Both the position numbers and the translations under genes were made by a program. A DNA stretch of 55,994 nt, from contig JANXWJ010000289.1 of assembly GCA_025351185.1 (NCBI GenBank), positions 1-55,994 on the forward strand. The letters run 5' to 3'. The notes beneath the pieces were generated by a model. It ran no database searches. It had not been told where the DNA came from and saw only the letters and a program-made list of their open reading frames with translations. The DNA comes from Candidatus Nanopelagicales bacterium. GTDB taxonomy: Bacteria; Actinomycetota; Actinomycetes; S36-B12; CAIYMF01. This document shows, in pieces, positions 17,811 through 25,332 of the stretch (positions are counted from its first letter, which is position 1; each line of letters opens with the position of its first letter).

Positions 17811-17838
17811 GGGAATGAACGGGGAGAGCCGCGGTGTT
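17811..17838 (+). promoter_or_regulatory. SigR-type promoter upstream of sigR (autoregulation)
   Basis: GGGAAT (17811-17816), a 19-base spacer and GTT (17836-17838) match the consensus GGAAT-N18/19-GTT recognised by thiol-stress sigma factors of the SigR/SigH group. It lies about 40 bases before the outer GTG of sigR, the position of the self-induced promoter in Streptomyces. A 7-bp inverted repeat (17803-17809 with 17822-17828) overlaps it. Confidence 0.75.
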
Positions 17839-17879
17839 CACCTCGATGTCATCGCCCGACGACCAGGAGAGGGGCCCGG

Positions 17880-18617
17880 GTGCTCGTCCTCACGACCTCC
17901 GAGACTCATCTCGACCTGCCCGATCACATCGGTGGGTCCGCTGCACCGCTACGCTCGCTGGTGATGACCTCAGACACCGGTTCCGACGAAACGAGCGACG
18001 ACCTGAGCGCGGTCACTCCCGTGGAGACCGCCGAGCAGTGCACCGCCCGCTTCGAGCGGGATGCCCTGCCGTTCCTCGACCAGCTCTACGCCGGCGCGCT
18101 GCGCATGACGCGCAACCCCGCTGACGCCGAGGACCTGCTGCAGGAGACGTTCGTCCGCGCCTTCTCAGCGTTCCACCAGTACCAGGACGGCACCAACCTC
18201 AAGGCGTGGCTCTACCGAATCCTCACCAACACCTTCATCAACGGCTATCGCAAGAAGCAGCGCGAGCCCCTGCAGTCCAACGCCGACGACGTCGAGGACT
18301 GGCAGATGGCGCGGGCCGAGGCCCACACCTCGACCGGGCTGCGCTCGGCCGAGGCCGAGGCACTCGACCACCTGCCGGACTCAGACGTCAAGGACGCGTT
18401 GCAGTCCATCCCTGAGGACTTCCGCATCGCGGTCTACCTCGCCGACGTCGAAGGCTTCGCCTACAAGGAGATCGCCGAGATCATGGGCACTCCGATCGGC
18501 ACCGTGATGTCGAGGTTGCACCGAGGTCGACGCCAGCTGCGCGACCTGCTCGAGGACTATGCGCGCGAGCGCGGTCTCGTGCCGGCACAGCCGGCGAAGG
18601 GTGGGGAAGAGTCATGA
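17880..18617 (+). CDS. sigR: ECF sigma factor of the SigR/SigH thiol-stress type
   Basis: An ECF sigma factor of 245 residues from the outer GTG, or 217 from the ATG at 17964. Region 2 is seen in [20 protein letters not shown] and [12 protein letters not shown], with [21 protein letters not shown] as the -10 contact segment; region 4 is [20 protein letters not shown] followed by [22 protein letters not shown]. Its partner rsrA overlaps by four bases. SigR directs transcription of thioredoxin, mycothiol and protease genes after disulfide stress. The outer GTG has an AGGAGAGGGG ribosome-binding sequence, while the inner ATG has a TACGCT box eight bases ahead, so two isoforms are possible, as described for Streptomyces. 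I give the outer limit. Confidence 0.93.
   Translation: MLVLTTSETHLDLPDHIGGSAAPLRSLVMTSDTGSDETSDDLSAVTPVETAEQCTARFERDALPFLDQLYAGALRMTRNPADAEDLLQETFVRAFSAFHQYQDGTNLKAWLYRILTNTFINGYRKKQREPLQSNADDVEDWQMARAEAHTSTGLRSAEAEALDHLPDSDVKDALQSIPEDFRIAVYLADVEGFAYKEIAEIMGTPIGTVMSRLHRGRRQLRDLLEDYARERGLVPAQPAKGGEES
17950..17955 (+). promoter_or_regulatory. Possible second sigR promoter (-10 box)
   Basis: TACGCT ends eight bases before the inner ATG of sigR (17964), or five before the GTG at 17961. No good -35 is seen. It could give the shorter sigma factor from a leaderless message. Confidence 0.35.
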
Positions 18618-18889
18618 GCTGCGGCAACCACCACGACACCTCGTGCAGCGAGGTCCTCGACGCTGTCTCGGCGTATCTCGACGGTGAGATGACCGAGCAC
18701 GATGCCGGTCACATCGCTCAGCACTTCGACGAGTGCGGTCCGTGCCTCAAGGAGTTCGGGATCTATCAGGAGGTCAAGCTCCTGGTGCACCGGTGCTGCG
18801 GAAGTGACCAGATGCCCGAGGACATGCGGGCCCGGGTCGTCGGGCGGATCCGTGAGGTCACCGTGTCGCTGCGCCTCGAGGACTCCTAG
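18614..18889 (+). CDS. rsrA: Zinc-containing redox-sensing anti-sigma factor RsrA
   Basis: A 91-residue ZAS-family anti-sigma factor. It carries H37-x3-C41-x2-C44 together with C11, the four zinc ligands known for Streptomyces RsrA, at the same numbers, and C61/C62 also match. In the reduced state zinc-bound RsrA holds SigR; oxidation forms a disulfide, zinc leaves and SigR is freed. The ATGA overlap with sigR couples their translation and keeps the pair in balance. A strong hairpin follows 43 bases after the stop, so the operon is just sigR-rsrA. The cytosolic location is inferred from the lack of any membrane segment. Confidence 0.95.
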   Translation: MSCGNHHDTSCSEVLDAVSAYLDGEMTEHDAGHIAQHFDECGPCLKEFGIYQEVKLLVHRCCGSDQMPEDMRARVVGRIREVTVSLRLEDS

Positions 18890-18931
18890 CCCGAACGCTC
18901 GGCGTCAGTCTCCCCAGCGAGACCTGACATG

Positions 18932-18968
18932 ACGAAGGCCCGCTCCCCAGCTGGGGGCGGGCCTTCGT
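18932..18968. terminator. Strong hairpin between rsrA and bL37
   Basis: Arms 18932-18947 and 18953-18968 pair almost perfectly (one G-T pair) around a short AGCT-like loop. It lies between converging genes and probably serves both strands. Confidence 0.85.
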
Positions 18969-18986
18969 GCGTGCGGGGCGAGAAGA

Positions 18987-19061
18987 TCAGGCGTTGGGGC
19001 GGTTGCCGCCGTTGGCGCTGCTCTTCTTGCGGGTACGGCGCTTGCGGGCGCGCTTGCTCAT
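18987..19061 (-). CDS. Ribosomal protein bL37 (24 residues)
   Basis: A very short gene coding for 24 residues, MSKRARKRRTRKK followed by SSANGGNRPNA. This matches the actinobacterial 50S protein first seen in mycobacterial ribosome structures: the MSKR opening, the basic core and the Asn-Arg-Pro-Asn-Ala ending agree with what I recall of the family. It would sit in 23S rRNA near the peptidyl-transferase region. The ATG is preceded by GAGGAG at good spacing. The gene faces sigR-rsrA, with a shared hairpin between. It is easily missed by gene finders with a length cut-off. Confidence 0.92.
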   Translation of the reverse strand: MSKRARKRRTRKKSSANGGNRPNA

Positions 19062-19181
19062 GTCGTGCTCCTCAGGGTCAGCCGGTGCGTGGTGCTGCGG
19101 ACCGGCACACCCCGGTCACGTTCCAGGAAGAGTCTCCCACACCCGAGGCAGTGGCCCTACCCGGGCCGCTCGGGCCTCGTG

Positions 19182-19853
19182 CTAGCCGGCCAGGCGCCGG
19201 TTGACCGCGGCGAGCACCGACCGCGCGACCGCGTCCTCAGCGTCGCCGCGTACCAACGCGCTGCCGCACAGGGTCTGCTCTCCCAGGCGTGGGATGGTGA
19301 TGGACAAGGTGGTGAGCGCGACCTCACGGTTGCCGACATCGAGGATCTGCGAGCTCTCGATCTGGGCCGGGATGCCGAGCAGCTCGCTCAGGGCCACCAG
19401 GGTCGCCGTGGCGACGATGCGCGGGCGGTGCAGCGGCGACGACGGCCCGTCGGCCTCACCGGAGAACACCGAGCCAGCGATGGCGAGAGTGACGTTGATG
19501 TGGCTCTCACCCTCGGAGTTGCGCACGGTGATGCTCGTCAGCGCGGGGCGCGGCAGCGCCTCGTCGGCGTCCGCGGCCGCCGACGCCAGGGTCTCGCCGG
19601 CCTCGACCGCGTCCGCCGGGCTGTCGGGGATCTGCACGACGCTCACGATCCGGTGGTCGATGTCGAGGTCGAACTGCGCCATCGCGATCGACTGCACGTC
19701 GCGCACCACCTGCTTGGCAGGCTTGGCACCACCGGAGACCACGTGGACCTCGATCGGGTGGGCGTCCGGGCTGGTGCGCACGCTGGCCTCGCGGATCCCC
19801 GGTACGGCGCGCAGGGCGGCCTCGAACTCCGGGAGCAGGCGCAGGGCGGTCAT
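19182..19853 (-). CDS. Conserved actinobacterial protein of unknown function
   Basis: A 223-residue soluble protein. The first part (LPEFEAALRAVPGIREASVRTS, then PIEVHVVSGGAKPAKQVVRDVQSIAMAQF) has the alternating strand-helix pattern of a small sensor or Asp23-like fold, and the second half (LTSITVRNSEGESHINVTLAI and RIVATATLVALSELL) looks like a second, related domain. I know of no function. The ATG at 19853 is chosen because GGAGGAC lies at the right distance; the frame is open for 50 more codons upstream, which look non-coding. It lies 61 bases behind the next unknown gene and probably forms one operon with it. Confidence 0.75.
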   Translation of the reverse strand: MTALRLLPEFEAALRAVPGIREASVRTSPDAHPIEVHVVSGGAKPAKQVVRDVQSIAMAQFDLDIDHRIVSVVQIPDSPADAVEAGETLASAAADADEALPRPALTSITVRNSEGESHINVTLAIAGSVFSGEADGPSSPLHRPRIVATATLVALSELLGIPAQIESSQILDVGNREVALTTLSITIPRLGEQTLCGSALVRGDAEDAVARSVLAAVNRRLAG

Positions 19854-19914
19854 GAGTCCTCCGTCGGTGCGGTCCGGACGAGGTCCGGTCGCGTGATGAT
19901 CAAGCAGCAGCGGG

Positions 19915-20952
19915 TCATACGGGATCGTCGAGCGTGCCTTCGTCACGGGTGCCTTCGTCGGCCGACGGTTCGTCGTCGGCGTCCGTCGCACCCCTACCGC
20001 CATCGACGGGGTGGTCGGAGACGGCCTCTGTCAGGACGGTAAGCCCGGCCACGAGCAATCGGGTACGGGGCGCGCCGGACGGCGGGGTCACAGCCTCGGA
20101 GGTCGTCGTGGCTTCCGTCACGCGGTCGATCTCGAGGCCGGTCGCCACCACCGGGCGATTGTCCGGAGCCCGGACAGCCGTGGCATCGGCACGTCGGTCG
20201 GTCGACGGTGGCGTCGACGGCACCGAGGGGGCGAACCCGGGACGAAGCGGTGCGTCCGGAGTCGCGAGCTCATGAGTCACGGGAGCGCCGAGCACGGTCC
20301 GATCCAGCACGCCCGGAGCGACCGGAGAGCCCGGACCGACCGGTGTGACGATCGGGACATCTACGGGAGCGCTGCCGGGCAGTGCCGGCGAGGCCTTGCG
20401 CAAGGGCGGGCGCGAGCCCCCGCCCGGGTGGAGGTCGTCGATGTCGTCGACGGGCCTCAGGTGCGGTCCACCGGGAGCGACCGGCGGGGACGCGGGGGGG
20501 GACGGCGAGCTCGCCGACGGCGGCGACATCTGGTCGTCGGTGCCAGCCATCGGCGCGCCGGTGGGCAGCGACGCGGTGGCCTCGGCCCAGGAGTTCTGTG
20601 CCGCGCGCACGGTCTCGGCAGCGGCGCGGTCGGACTCCAGCAGCTCGGTCAGCAGGTCCGGGAGCACGGCTGCGAGATGGTCGGCGAGGCCGCGCATCGA
20701 CTCGCGCTGCCACCACCGCAGGGTGCGCGCCACCGAGCCGTCGACGAGGCCGTCCGCCTCGGCGGCCGCCAGCTCCGCGTCGAAGCGGGCCGTGGCCGGG
20801 TCAGCGCGCAGGGCGAGCAGCGCGGACAGCAGGTCGGCGTACGCCGTGGAGCGACCGTTGTCGTCCAACGCCTCCGCACCCCCTCCGGCGCGAGGGTCGT
20901 GCCGCGTGAGCGGCCGACCCGGTGTGAAGGCAGAGACTATGACGGGCGTCAC
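19915..20952 (-). CDS. Unknown protein with helical N-terminus and Pro/Ser/Ala-rich tail
   Basis: A 345-residue protein that I do not recognise. Residues about 30-125 form a helical domain (AYADLLSALLALRADPATARF, DAELAAAEADGLVDGSVART, LRWWQRESMRGLADHLAAVL). After residue 130 the chain is a long low-complexity region rich in Pro, Ser, Ala, Gly and Thr, with an acidic end. There is no signal peptide or membrane segment. The helical part is coherent and the third-base composition is high in GC, so I take it as real; the exact start (GTG at 20952) is uncertain. It is probably co-transcribed with the 223-residue unknown gene downstream. Confidence 0.6.
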   Translation of the reverse strand: MTPVIVSAFTPGRPLTRHDPRAGGGAEALDDNGRSTAYADLLSALLALRADPATARFDAELAAAEADGLVDGSVARTLRWWQRESMRGLADHLAAVLPDLLTELLESDRAAAETVRAAQNSWAEATASLPTGAPMAGTDDQMSPPSASSPSPPASPPVAPGGPHLRPVDDIDDLHPGGGSRPPLRKASPALPGSAPVDVPIVTPVGPGSPVAPGVLDRTVLGAPVTHELATPDAPLRPGFAPSVPSTPPSTDRRADATAVRAPDNRPVVATGLEIDRVTEATTTSEAVTPPSGAPRTRLLVAGLTVLTEAVSDHPVDGGRGATDADDEPSADEGTRDEGTLDDPV

Positions 20953-20995
20953 GCGCCGTCAGCAGCGGTATTCCGGGCTGAGCCGAATGGATGAC

Positions 20996-21016
20996 GTGAT
21001 CACCCCAGGTGATCAC
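20996..21016. repeat. Two copies of the palindrome GTGATCAC
   Basis: GTGATCAC occurs at 20996-21003 and again at 21009-21016, 13 bases apart start to start, 43-64 bases upstream of the unknown gene that starts at 20952. Each copy is itself palindromic. The layout is that of an operator pair for a dimeric regulator. Confidence 0.45.
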
Positions 21017-21445
21017 CCGTCCGGACTACGGACGGCACGGCGGGTGACCGTCGGTGAAGGTCGTGTCACGACGGAAGAAACCGGACACAAGGGACTTGAC
21101 GTCCCAGGGTTCACGCCTGTCACAGTGAGCCCAGCACTCGGACAGGCTCCACGTGCGCACAAGGTGACGACCCGTCACTCAGAGCGTGCGCGGAGCCTAC
21201 CCGTGCGTACGACAAGCACGGCCCGACAACTCAACAGCGGCAGGAACGGGATCGGCAGCCGGGGAGAGGGACTTCCTTTGGCCGCCCGGGCACACCTCGG
21301 CGTGCTCGGGGCCGGAGGTACTTCGATCTTCCTGGCGGGTGTCGGCGAGAGCTGTCACCCGCCATCCATCGCGAGCGGAGCGGAGAGAGCGCAGGCGAAT
21401 CAGCGGTGCCTGTGACATTGCATCGCGAGGAGTTGATCCCACTAC
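21017..21445. other. Long intergenic region before the micro-gene
   Basis: About 430 bases with mixed codon-position composition and no convincing gene. The clearest structure is a hairpin with 8-bp perfect arms, GGCGGGTG (21334-21341) and CACCCGCC (21356-21363). I cannot assign a known RNA family. The stretch could be a long leader of the micro-gene and HD operon. Confidence 0.5.
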
Positions 21446-21517
21446 ATGAACAAGATCGTCAAGGTCGTCGAGCGTCTGCTCTCGACCGAGCCGATGTGGG
21501 ACTGGCAGCACAAGTAA
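21446..21517 (+). CDS. Micro-gene for a 23-residue amphipathic peptide
   Basis: An ATG-to-TAA frame of 24 codons. The peptide opens MNKIVKVVERLL, continues STEPM and ends WDWQHK. Apart from one codon every sense codon ends in G or C, which is what real genes in this genome show and chance frames do not. AGGAG lies 13 bases before the ATG, a little far but usable. The first twelve residues can form a basic amphipathic helix; the Trp-x-Trp end is distinctive. It stands 121 bases before the HD-GYP gene on the same strand. I know of no family. It might be a signal peptide for the membrane HD proteins, a toxin-like peptide or a leader peptide. Confidence 0.65.
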   Translation: MNKIVKVVERLLSTEPMWDWQHK

Positions 21518-21638
21518 ATCTTGTGACTAGCCAGTTCTAGGTAGGTGGAAGTTCAAGTTTGGGCCTCTGCTGCCGATCCCGATCCTGCCGACATCTATCT
21601 CGGACCTGTGTGTGAGACGAGCGTAAGGAGGGACGACC

Positions 21639-23057
21639 GTGCGCGACATGTCCCTCACTGCGCGCCTGTATCTCACCGCCGTCATCGTGGTGGGCGCCGC
21701 CCTGGTCGTCTACAGCGCCCTGCAGCTGGGCCGGGAGGAATGGCTCGCGGTGATCCCGCTGGCCGTCCTCGTGGTCCTGGCGAAGTGGTTCGCCAGCGAC
21801 CTGCGCCGCCACGTCAACATCAGTGTGGGCATGCCTGTTGCCATCGCCTCGGTCATCCTTCTCGGGCCGGCCGGTGCCACGATCGTCATGTCTGCCGTCG
21901 TCCTTGCCCCGACCAGTGCGAGGCTCTACAACCGGTTGTTCAACGCCGGAATGTTCGCCATCACGGCAACGATCACGGGTCACGTCTACGAGCGTTTCGG
22001 CACCGTTCTCCTCAACTCCACCGACGCCGTCGGGTTCTGGCAGGTCATCTTTCCGAGCCTGGTGGCAGCGCTGGTGCTCGAGATCGTCAACGGCCTTCTG
22101 CTCGTCACGATGATCGCGCTCTCGGAGCGGGTGTCTCCGCTGCGGGTCTGGTACGGCACTCTCGCCGAGTCGGCGCTGCCCATGTTCATCTACTCGATCT
22201 TCGGCCTGATGCTGGCGGTGGTCTGGTCCTACGCCGGACCCATCGCCGCTGTGCTGGTCCTCGCACCTCTCATGGTGGCGCGCTGGGTGTTCGCGGAGTT
22301 CTCGGCGCGTCAGGAGGCCTACGAGGCCACCATGCGCTCGCTCATCAAGTCGGTCGAGACCAAGGACCTCTACACCCGCGGCCACTCCGAGCGGGTGTCG
22401 CGGGCCTCCGTCCTCATCGGCCGGCGGGCCGGCATGCGCGAGGACCGGGTCTCGAGCCTGCGCTATGCCGGCATGCTCCACGACGTCGGCAAGCTCGGTG
22501 TCCCCACCTCGGTCCTGCAGAAGGCCGGCCGGCTCACCGAGGAGGAGTTCGAGGCGATCCAGCAGCACACGGTCCGTGGGCGGGAGATCACCAAGGACCT
22601 CGAGTTCCTCGGCGAGGCCATCGAGGGGATCCATCTGCACCACGAGCGCATCGACGGCCGCGGCTATCCGCTGGGGCTCAAGGGCTCGGAGATCCCGGAG
22701 TTCGCCCGGATCATCGCGGTCGCCGACGCGTTCGACTCGATGACGACCACGCGGTCCTACCGTGGCGCTCGCAGTGTCGACGACGCTGTGGTCGAGTTGC
22801 GTGCCTGCAAGGGTTCGCAGTTCGATCCGGTCATGGTCGAGGCACTCGTCGACGCCATCGACGCCGAGGGCTGGGACGCCTCCGACACCCTTCCCACCGA
22901 CCTCCCTGTGCCGCTCGACTCGGTGCCCTCGTTCGCCAGCGACGACGACGACCCCACCGCCGCCGACCGCCTCGGTCTGCCGAGCGCTGCGCCCAACGAC
23001 GCGTCCGAGCTCGCAGATGACGCCACCCTCGGCCGCAGTGGCGAGGAGCCGACATGA
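21639..23057 (+). CDS. Membrane HD-GYP domain protein, probable cyclic di-GMP phosphodiesterase
   Basis: A 472-residue protein. Residues 1-220 hold about six hydrophobic segments forming an integral membrane sensor region, then residues 225-400 form an HD-GYP domain: H249 in TRGHSERVS, HDVGK at 281-285, HHERIDGRGYP at 334-344 and VADAFDSMTT at 361-370. All the metal ligands and the GYP motif are kept, so hydrolysis of cyclic di-GMP is likely; cyclic di-GMP control is inferred from the family. The tail is acidic and disordered. The GTG start has an excellent AAGGAGGG sequence six bases away. The gene overlaps the next one by ATGA. Confidence 0.92.
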   Translation: MRDMSLTARLYLTAVIVVGAALVVYSALQLGREEWLAVIPLAVLVVLAKWFASDLRRHVNISVGMPVAIASVILLGPAGATIVMSAVVLAPTSARLYNRLFNAGMFAITATITGHVYERFGTVLLNSTDAVGFWQVIFPSLVAALVLEIVNGLLLVTMIALSERVSPLRVWYGTLAESALPMFIYSIFGLMLAVVWSYAGPIAAVLVLAPLMVARWVFAEFSARQEAYEATMRSLIKSVETKDLYTRGHSERVSRASVLIGRRAGMREDRVSSLRYAGMLHDVGKLGVPTSVLQKAGRLTEEEFEAIQQHTVRGREITKDLEFLGEAIEGIHLHHERIDGRGYPLGLKGSEIPEFARIIAVADAFDSMTTTRSYRGARSVDDAVVELRACKGSQFDPVMVEALVDAIDAEGWDASDTLPTDLPVPLDSVPSFASDDDDPTAADRLGLPSAAPNDASELADDATLGRSGEEPT

Positions 23058-24325
23058 CCAACGACCGTGAGATCCGATCGACCGGCCCGCTGCTCGTCGC
23101 GGCTGGTCTCGTCGTCATCGCCGCGATCGCGAAGGCCGCCCAGGCGGGGATCATCGACGCCGGCGCGGCGCTCGCCTTCGTGGCGTTCATCGCCCTCGGC
23201 GAGATCCTGCGCATCACGCTCCCCGGTGGTCGCCAGTCGGCTCCGCTGGCCGCCGCCGGTGCTCTCGCCTTCGCCCTGCTCCCCGCTCCGGACCGCATCA
23301 ACGACCTGCCCTATTCGGTCGCGCTCGCCGTGAGTGTCGTCACCGTCGGGTCGATCGTCGGGGCCTTCCCGAGCGCCCTGGTCGGTCGTGGGATGCATCT
23401 CGACGAGCTCGCGCGCCGAGTGCTCACCACGCTGTTCGCCGCGACGATGTTCGGCCAGATCTATCCGCACGTCATGCCGACCGGAACCGAGACGGCCTGG
23501 CAGCTGGCGCTGGCGATGACCATCACGGCGGCTCTGGCTGCCGCGGTCGACGCCGTGCTCGCCGCTGCCGTACGCGGCACGCAGTCGCACGCACCCTTCC
23601 GCACGGCGGTGGTCGACGAGTTCCGGGCCCTGCTGGGAATCTCCTCAGCCATCGCCGCGACCGGGGTACTCATCGCGCTCGCGACTCCGAAGATGGGACT
23701 GTGGGCCCTGCCGGTGTTCGCCGTGCCGCTGCTGCTCACGCAGTTCGCATTCCGTCGCTATGCGGCCATCGACGCGACCTACCTGCAGACCATCCGGTCG
23801 CTGTCGAAGGTCACCGAGGTCGGCGGCTACACCGAGACGGGTCACTCTCGTCGCGTCTCCCGGCTCGCTGTCACCATCGGCCGCGAGATGGGTGTCAGCG
23901 AGCGCGACCTCACCGATCTCGAGTACGCCGCGCTCATGCACGACATCGGTCAGCTCTCGCTGCAGGAGCCCATCCCCGGTGGTGCGACGACGATGGTGTC
24001 CTACGTCGACCAGCGACGGATCGCCGAGCTCGGTGCCGAGGTGATCCGCCAGGCCGGGGTGCTCGACCGGGCGGCGCTCATCGTCGAGCGGCAAGCCGAC
24101 CCGTATCGCCCGCACCGCGGGCAGCTCGACGGCACGCTTCCGCTGGAGAGCCGGATCATCAAGGCCGTCAACGCTTATGACGATCTGGTAGGTGCATCGC
24201 TCGAGAGCGATCGCAAGCTGCGCGCCATCGAGCGGCTGCAGCTTGGCATCGACCGGGAGTTCGACCCGGGTGTCGTCGACACTCTGTCGCGCATCATCGA
24301 GCGACAGACCGAATACGCCTACTGA
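23054..24325 (+). CDS. Membrane HD-domain protein with degenerate active site
   Basis: A 423-residue partner of the preceding protein, with a similar plan: about seven hydrophobic segments in residues 1-235, then an HD-like domain from 240. H264 (ETGHSRRVS) is kept and the HD pair is present as HDIGQ (296-300), but the Lys is changed to Gln, the HHE motif is replaced by VERQADPYRPHRG, and there is no GYP motif. VNAYDDLVGA takes the place of VADAFDSMTT. The enzyme site is therefore probably weak or dead. It is translationally coupled to the intact HD-GYP gene through a four-base overlap, which suggests that the two form a heteromeric membrane complex. Confidence 0.88.
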   Translation: MTNDREIRSTGPLLVAAGLVVIAAIAKAAQAGIIDAGAALAFVAFIALGEILRITLPGGRQSAPLAAAGALAFALLPAPDRINDLPYSVALAVSVVTVGSIVGAFPSALVGRGMHLDELARRVLTTLFAATMFGQIYPHVMPTGTETAWQLALAMTITAALAAAVDAVLAAAVRGTQSHAPFRTAVVDEFRALLGISSAIAATGVLIALATPKMGLWALPVFAVPLLLTQFAFRRYAAIDATYLQTIRSLSKVTEVGGYTETGHSRRVSRLAVTIGREMGVSERDLTDLEYAALMHDIGQLSLQEPIPGGATTMVSYVDQRRIAELGAEVIRQAGVLDRAALIVERQADPYRPHRGQLDGTLPLESRIIKAVNAYDDLVGASLESDRKLRAIERLQLGIDREFDPGVVDTLSRIIERQTEYAY

Positions 24326-24382
24326 GCCGTTCTCGGTCACGAGGCGCGGCGGCTGTGTCGGCCCGCTGAGCCCAAGCCGCGG

Positions 24383-24835
24383 TCAGCGCAGCGGTGGGAG
24401 CTCGAGCCGCACGTCGGGCGTCTTCTCCTCGTTGCCGCTCCCGTCGGTCTCGAAGAGTTCCACGGCCCCACTCGCCGCGTAGAAGGCCCGTGCTGCGGTG
24501 TTGTCGGTGAAGGCCCACAGCTGCAGCGGCCCGGTGTGCTGGGCCCGCGCGTGGGTGAGAAGGGCTGTCCCGAAGCCGCGGCGTCGCAGGTCCGGGTCGA
24601 GGTAGAGATGCTCGAGGTCGCCGTCGTGGACGAACGCGAATCCGATCACGCGGTGGTCGAGCTCGGCGACGTAGCCGCCGTGACCGGCGACCAGACCGCC
24701 GAAGAAGGCGAGGTCCTCGTCGGGTGTGTGGAGCACGGGGAGCCAGGGCATCGCTGCGCTGCGCGCCGCCTGGAAGACCCCGGTGATCGAGGCGACGTCG
24801 TCGGCGGCGGCTGGTCGGATCACGAGGTCGGCCAC
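24383..24835 (-). CDS. GNAT family acetyltransferase
   Basis: A 150-residue single-domain GNAT. The acetyl-CoA loop is LRRRGFGTALLTHARAQ, preceded by the strand LEHLYLDPD, and the C-terminal helix pattern is NTAARAFYAASGAVELFET. Proteins of this close type often carry small-molecule or protein N-terminal acetylation, but the acceptor is unknown. It starts with GTG, has a TAGCGT box six bases ahead, and converges with the HD operon. Confidence 0.85.
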   Translation of the reverse strand: MADLVIRPAAADDVASITGVFQAARSAAMPWLPVLHTPDEDLAFFGGLVAGHGGYVAELDHRVIGFAFVHDGDLEHLYLDPDLRRRGFGTALLTHARAQHTGPLQLWAFTDNTAARAFYAASGAVELFETDGSGNEEKTPDVRLELPPLR

Positions 24836-24841
24836 GGCGCG

Positions 24842-24847
24842 ACGCTA
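24842..24847 (-). promoter_or_regulatory. -10 box of the GNAT gene at 24835, leaderless layout
   Basis: On the minus strand TAGCGT ends six bases before the GTG start; no ribosome-binding sequence is present. Confidence 0.5.
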
Positions 24848-24911
24848 GCGTGCAGCCGACCGCGGCCGTGCCAGGATGAGACGTCCCGTCCGAACCCTGT
24901 CAGGAGCACCC

Positions 24912-25127
24912 ATGGCCACTGAGATCTGCGCCGAGATGGTGGCCAACGTGATCCAGATCGTGGTCGGGCCGGACGACGAGGTCGCAGCCGGTGCCACCCT
25001 GCTCATCCTCGAGTCGATGAAGATGGAGATCCCGGTGCTCGCCGAGCACGGCGGCACCGTGATCGAGGTACGCGTCACCGAGGGCGACGTCGTCCAGGAG
25101 GGCGACATCCTCGTCGTCCTGGCCTGA
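24912..25127 (+). CDS. Biotin/lipoyl carrier domain protein
   Basis: A 71-residue stand-alone biotinyl/lipoyl domain. The attachment motif is ESMKMEIPV, whose central lysine is biotinylated in acyl-CoA carboxylases; the two hairpin halves (VGPDDEVAAGATLLILESMKM and VTEGDVVQEGDILVVL, each a quasi-repeat) complete the fold. Such short proteins are common in actinobacteria near sigR and are thought to be carriers for a biotin-dependent carboxylase encoded elsewhere, but the partner is not settled. The ATG follows CAGGAG at six bases. No carboxylase gene is next to it here. Confidence 0.9.
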   Translation: MATEICAEMVANVIQIVVGPDDEVAAGATLLILESMKMEIPVLAEHGGTVIEVRVTEGDVVQEGDILVVLA

Positions 25128-25332
25128 CAGCGGTCTGAGCACGACCCGGCCGTCGCCACGCCGTGCTTGACGGACCGACCTACCGCCTGACTGCCGCAGC
25201 CCCGGGCTGACGCGCTGGTCACGCAGGGTGGCCTCGTTCCCCGCGTCAGGTCAGGGATGGGAGCAAGCCGGGCGACGCAGCGCCAGGGAGTCTCCCCGCA
25301 GGCTCAAGAGCGCCCCTCTCCCGGCCGATGCC

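Noticed and set aside
20987-21415. Plus-strand frame from the ATG near 20987
   Set aside because: Third-position GC is low and mixed, unlike real genes here, and the product has no recognisable feature.
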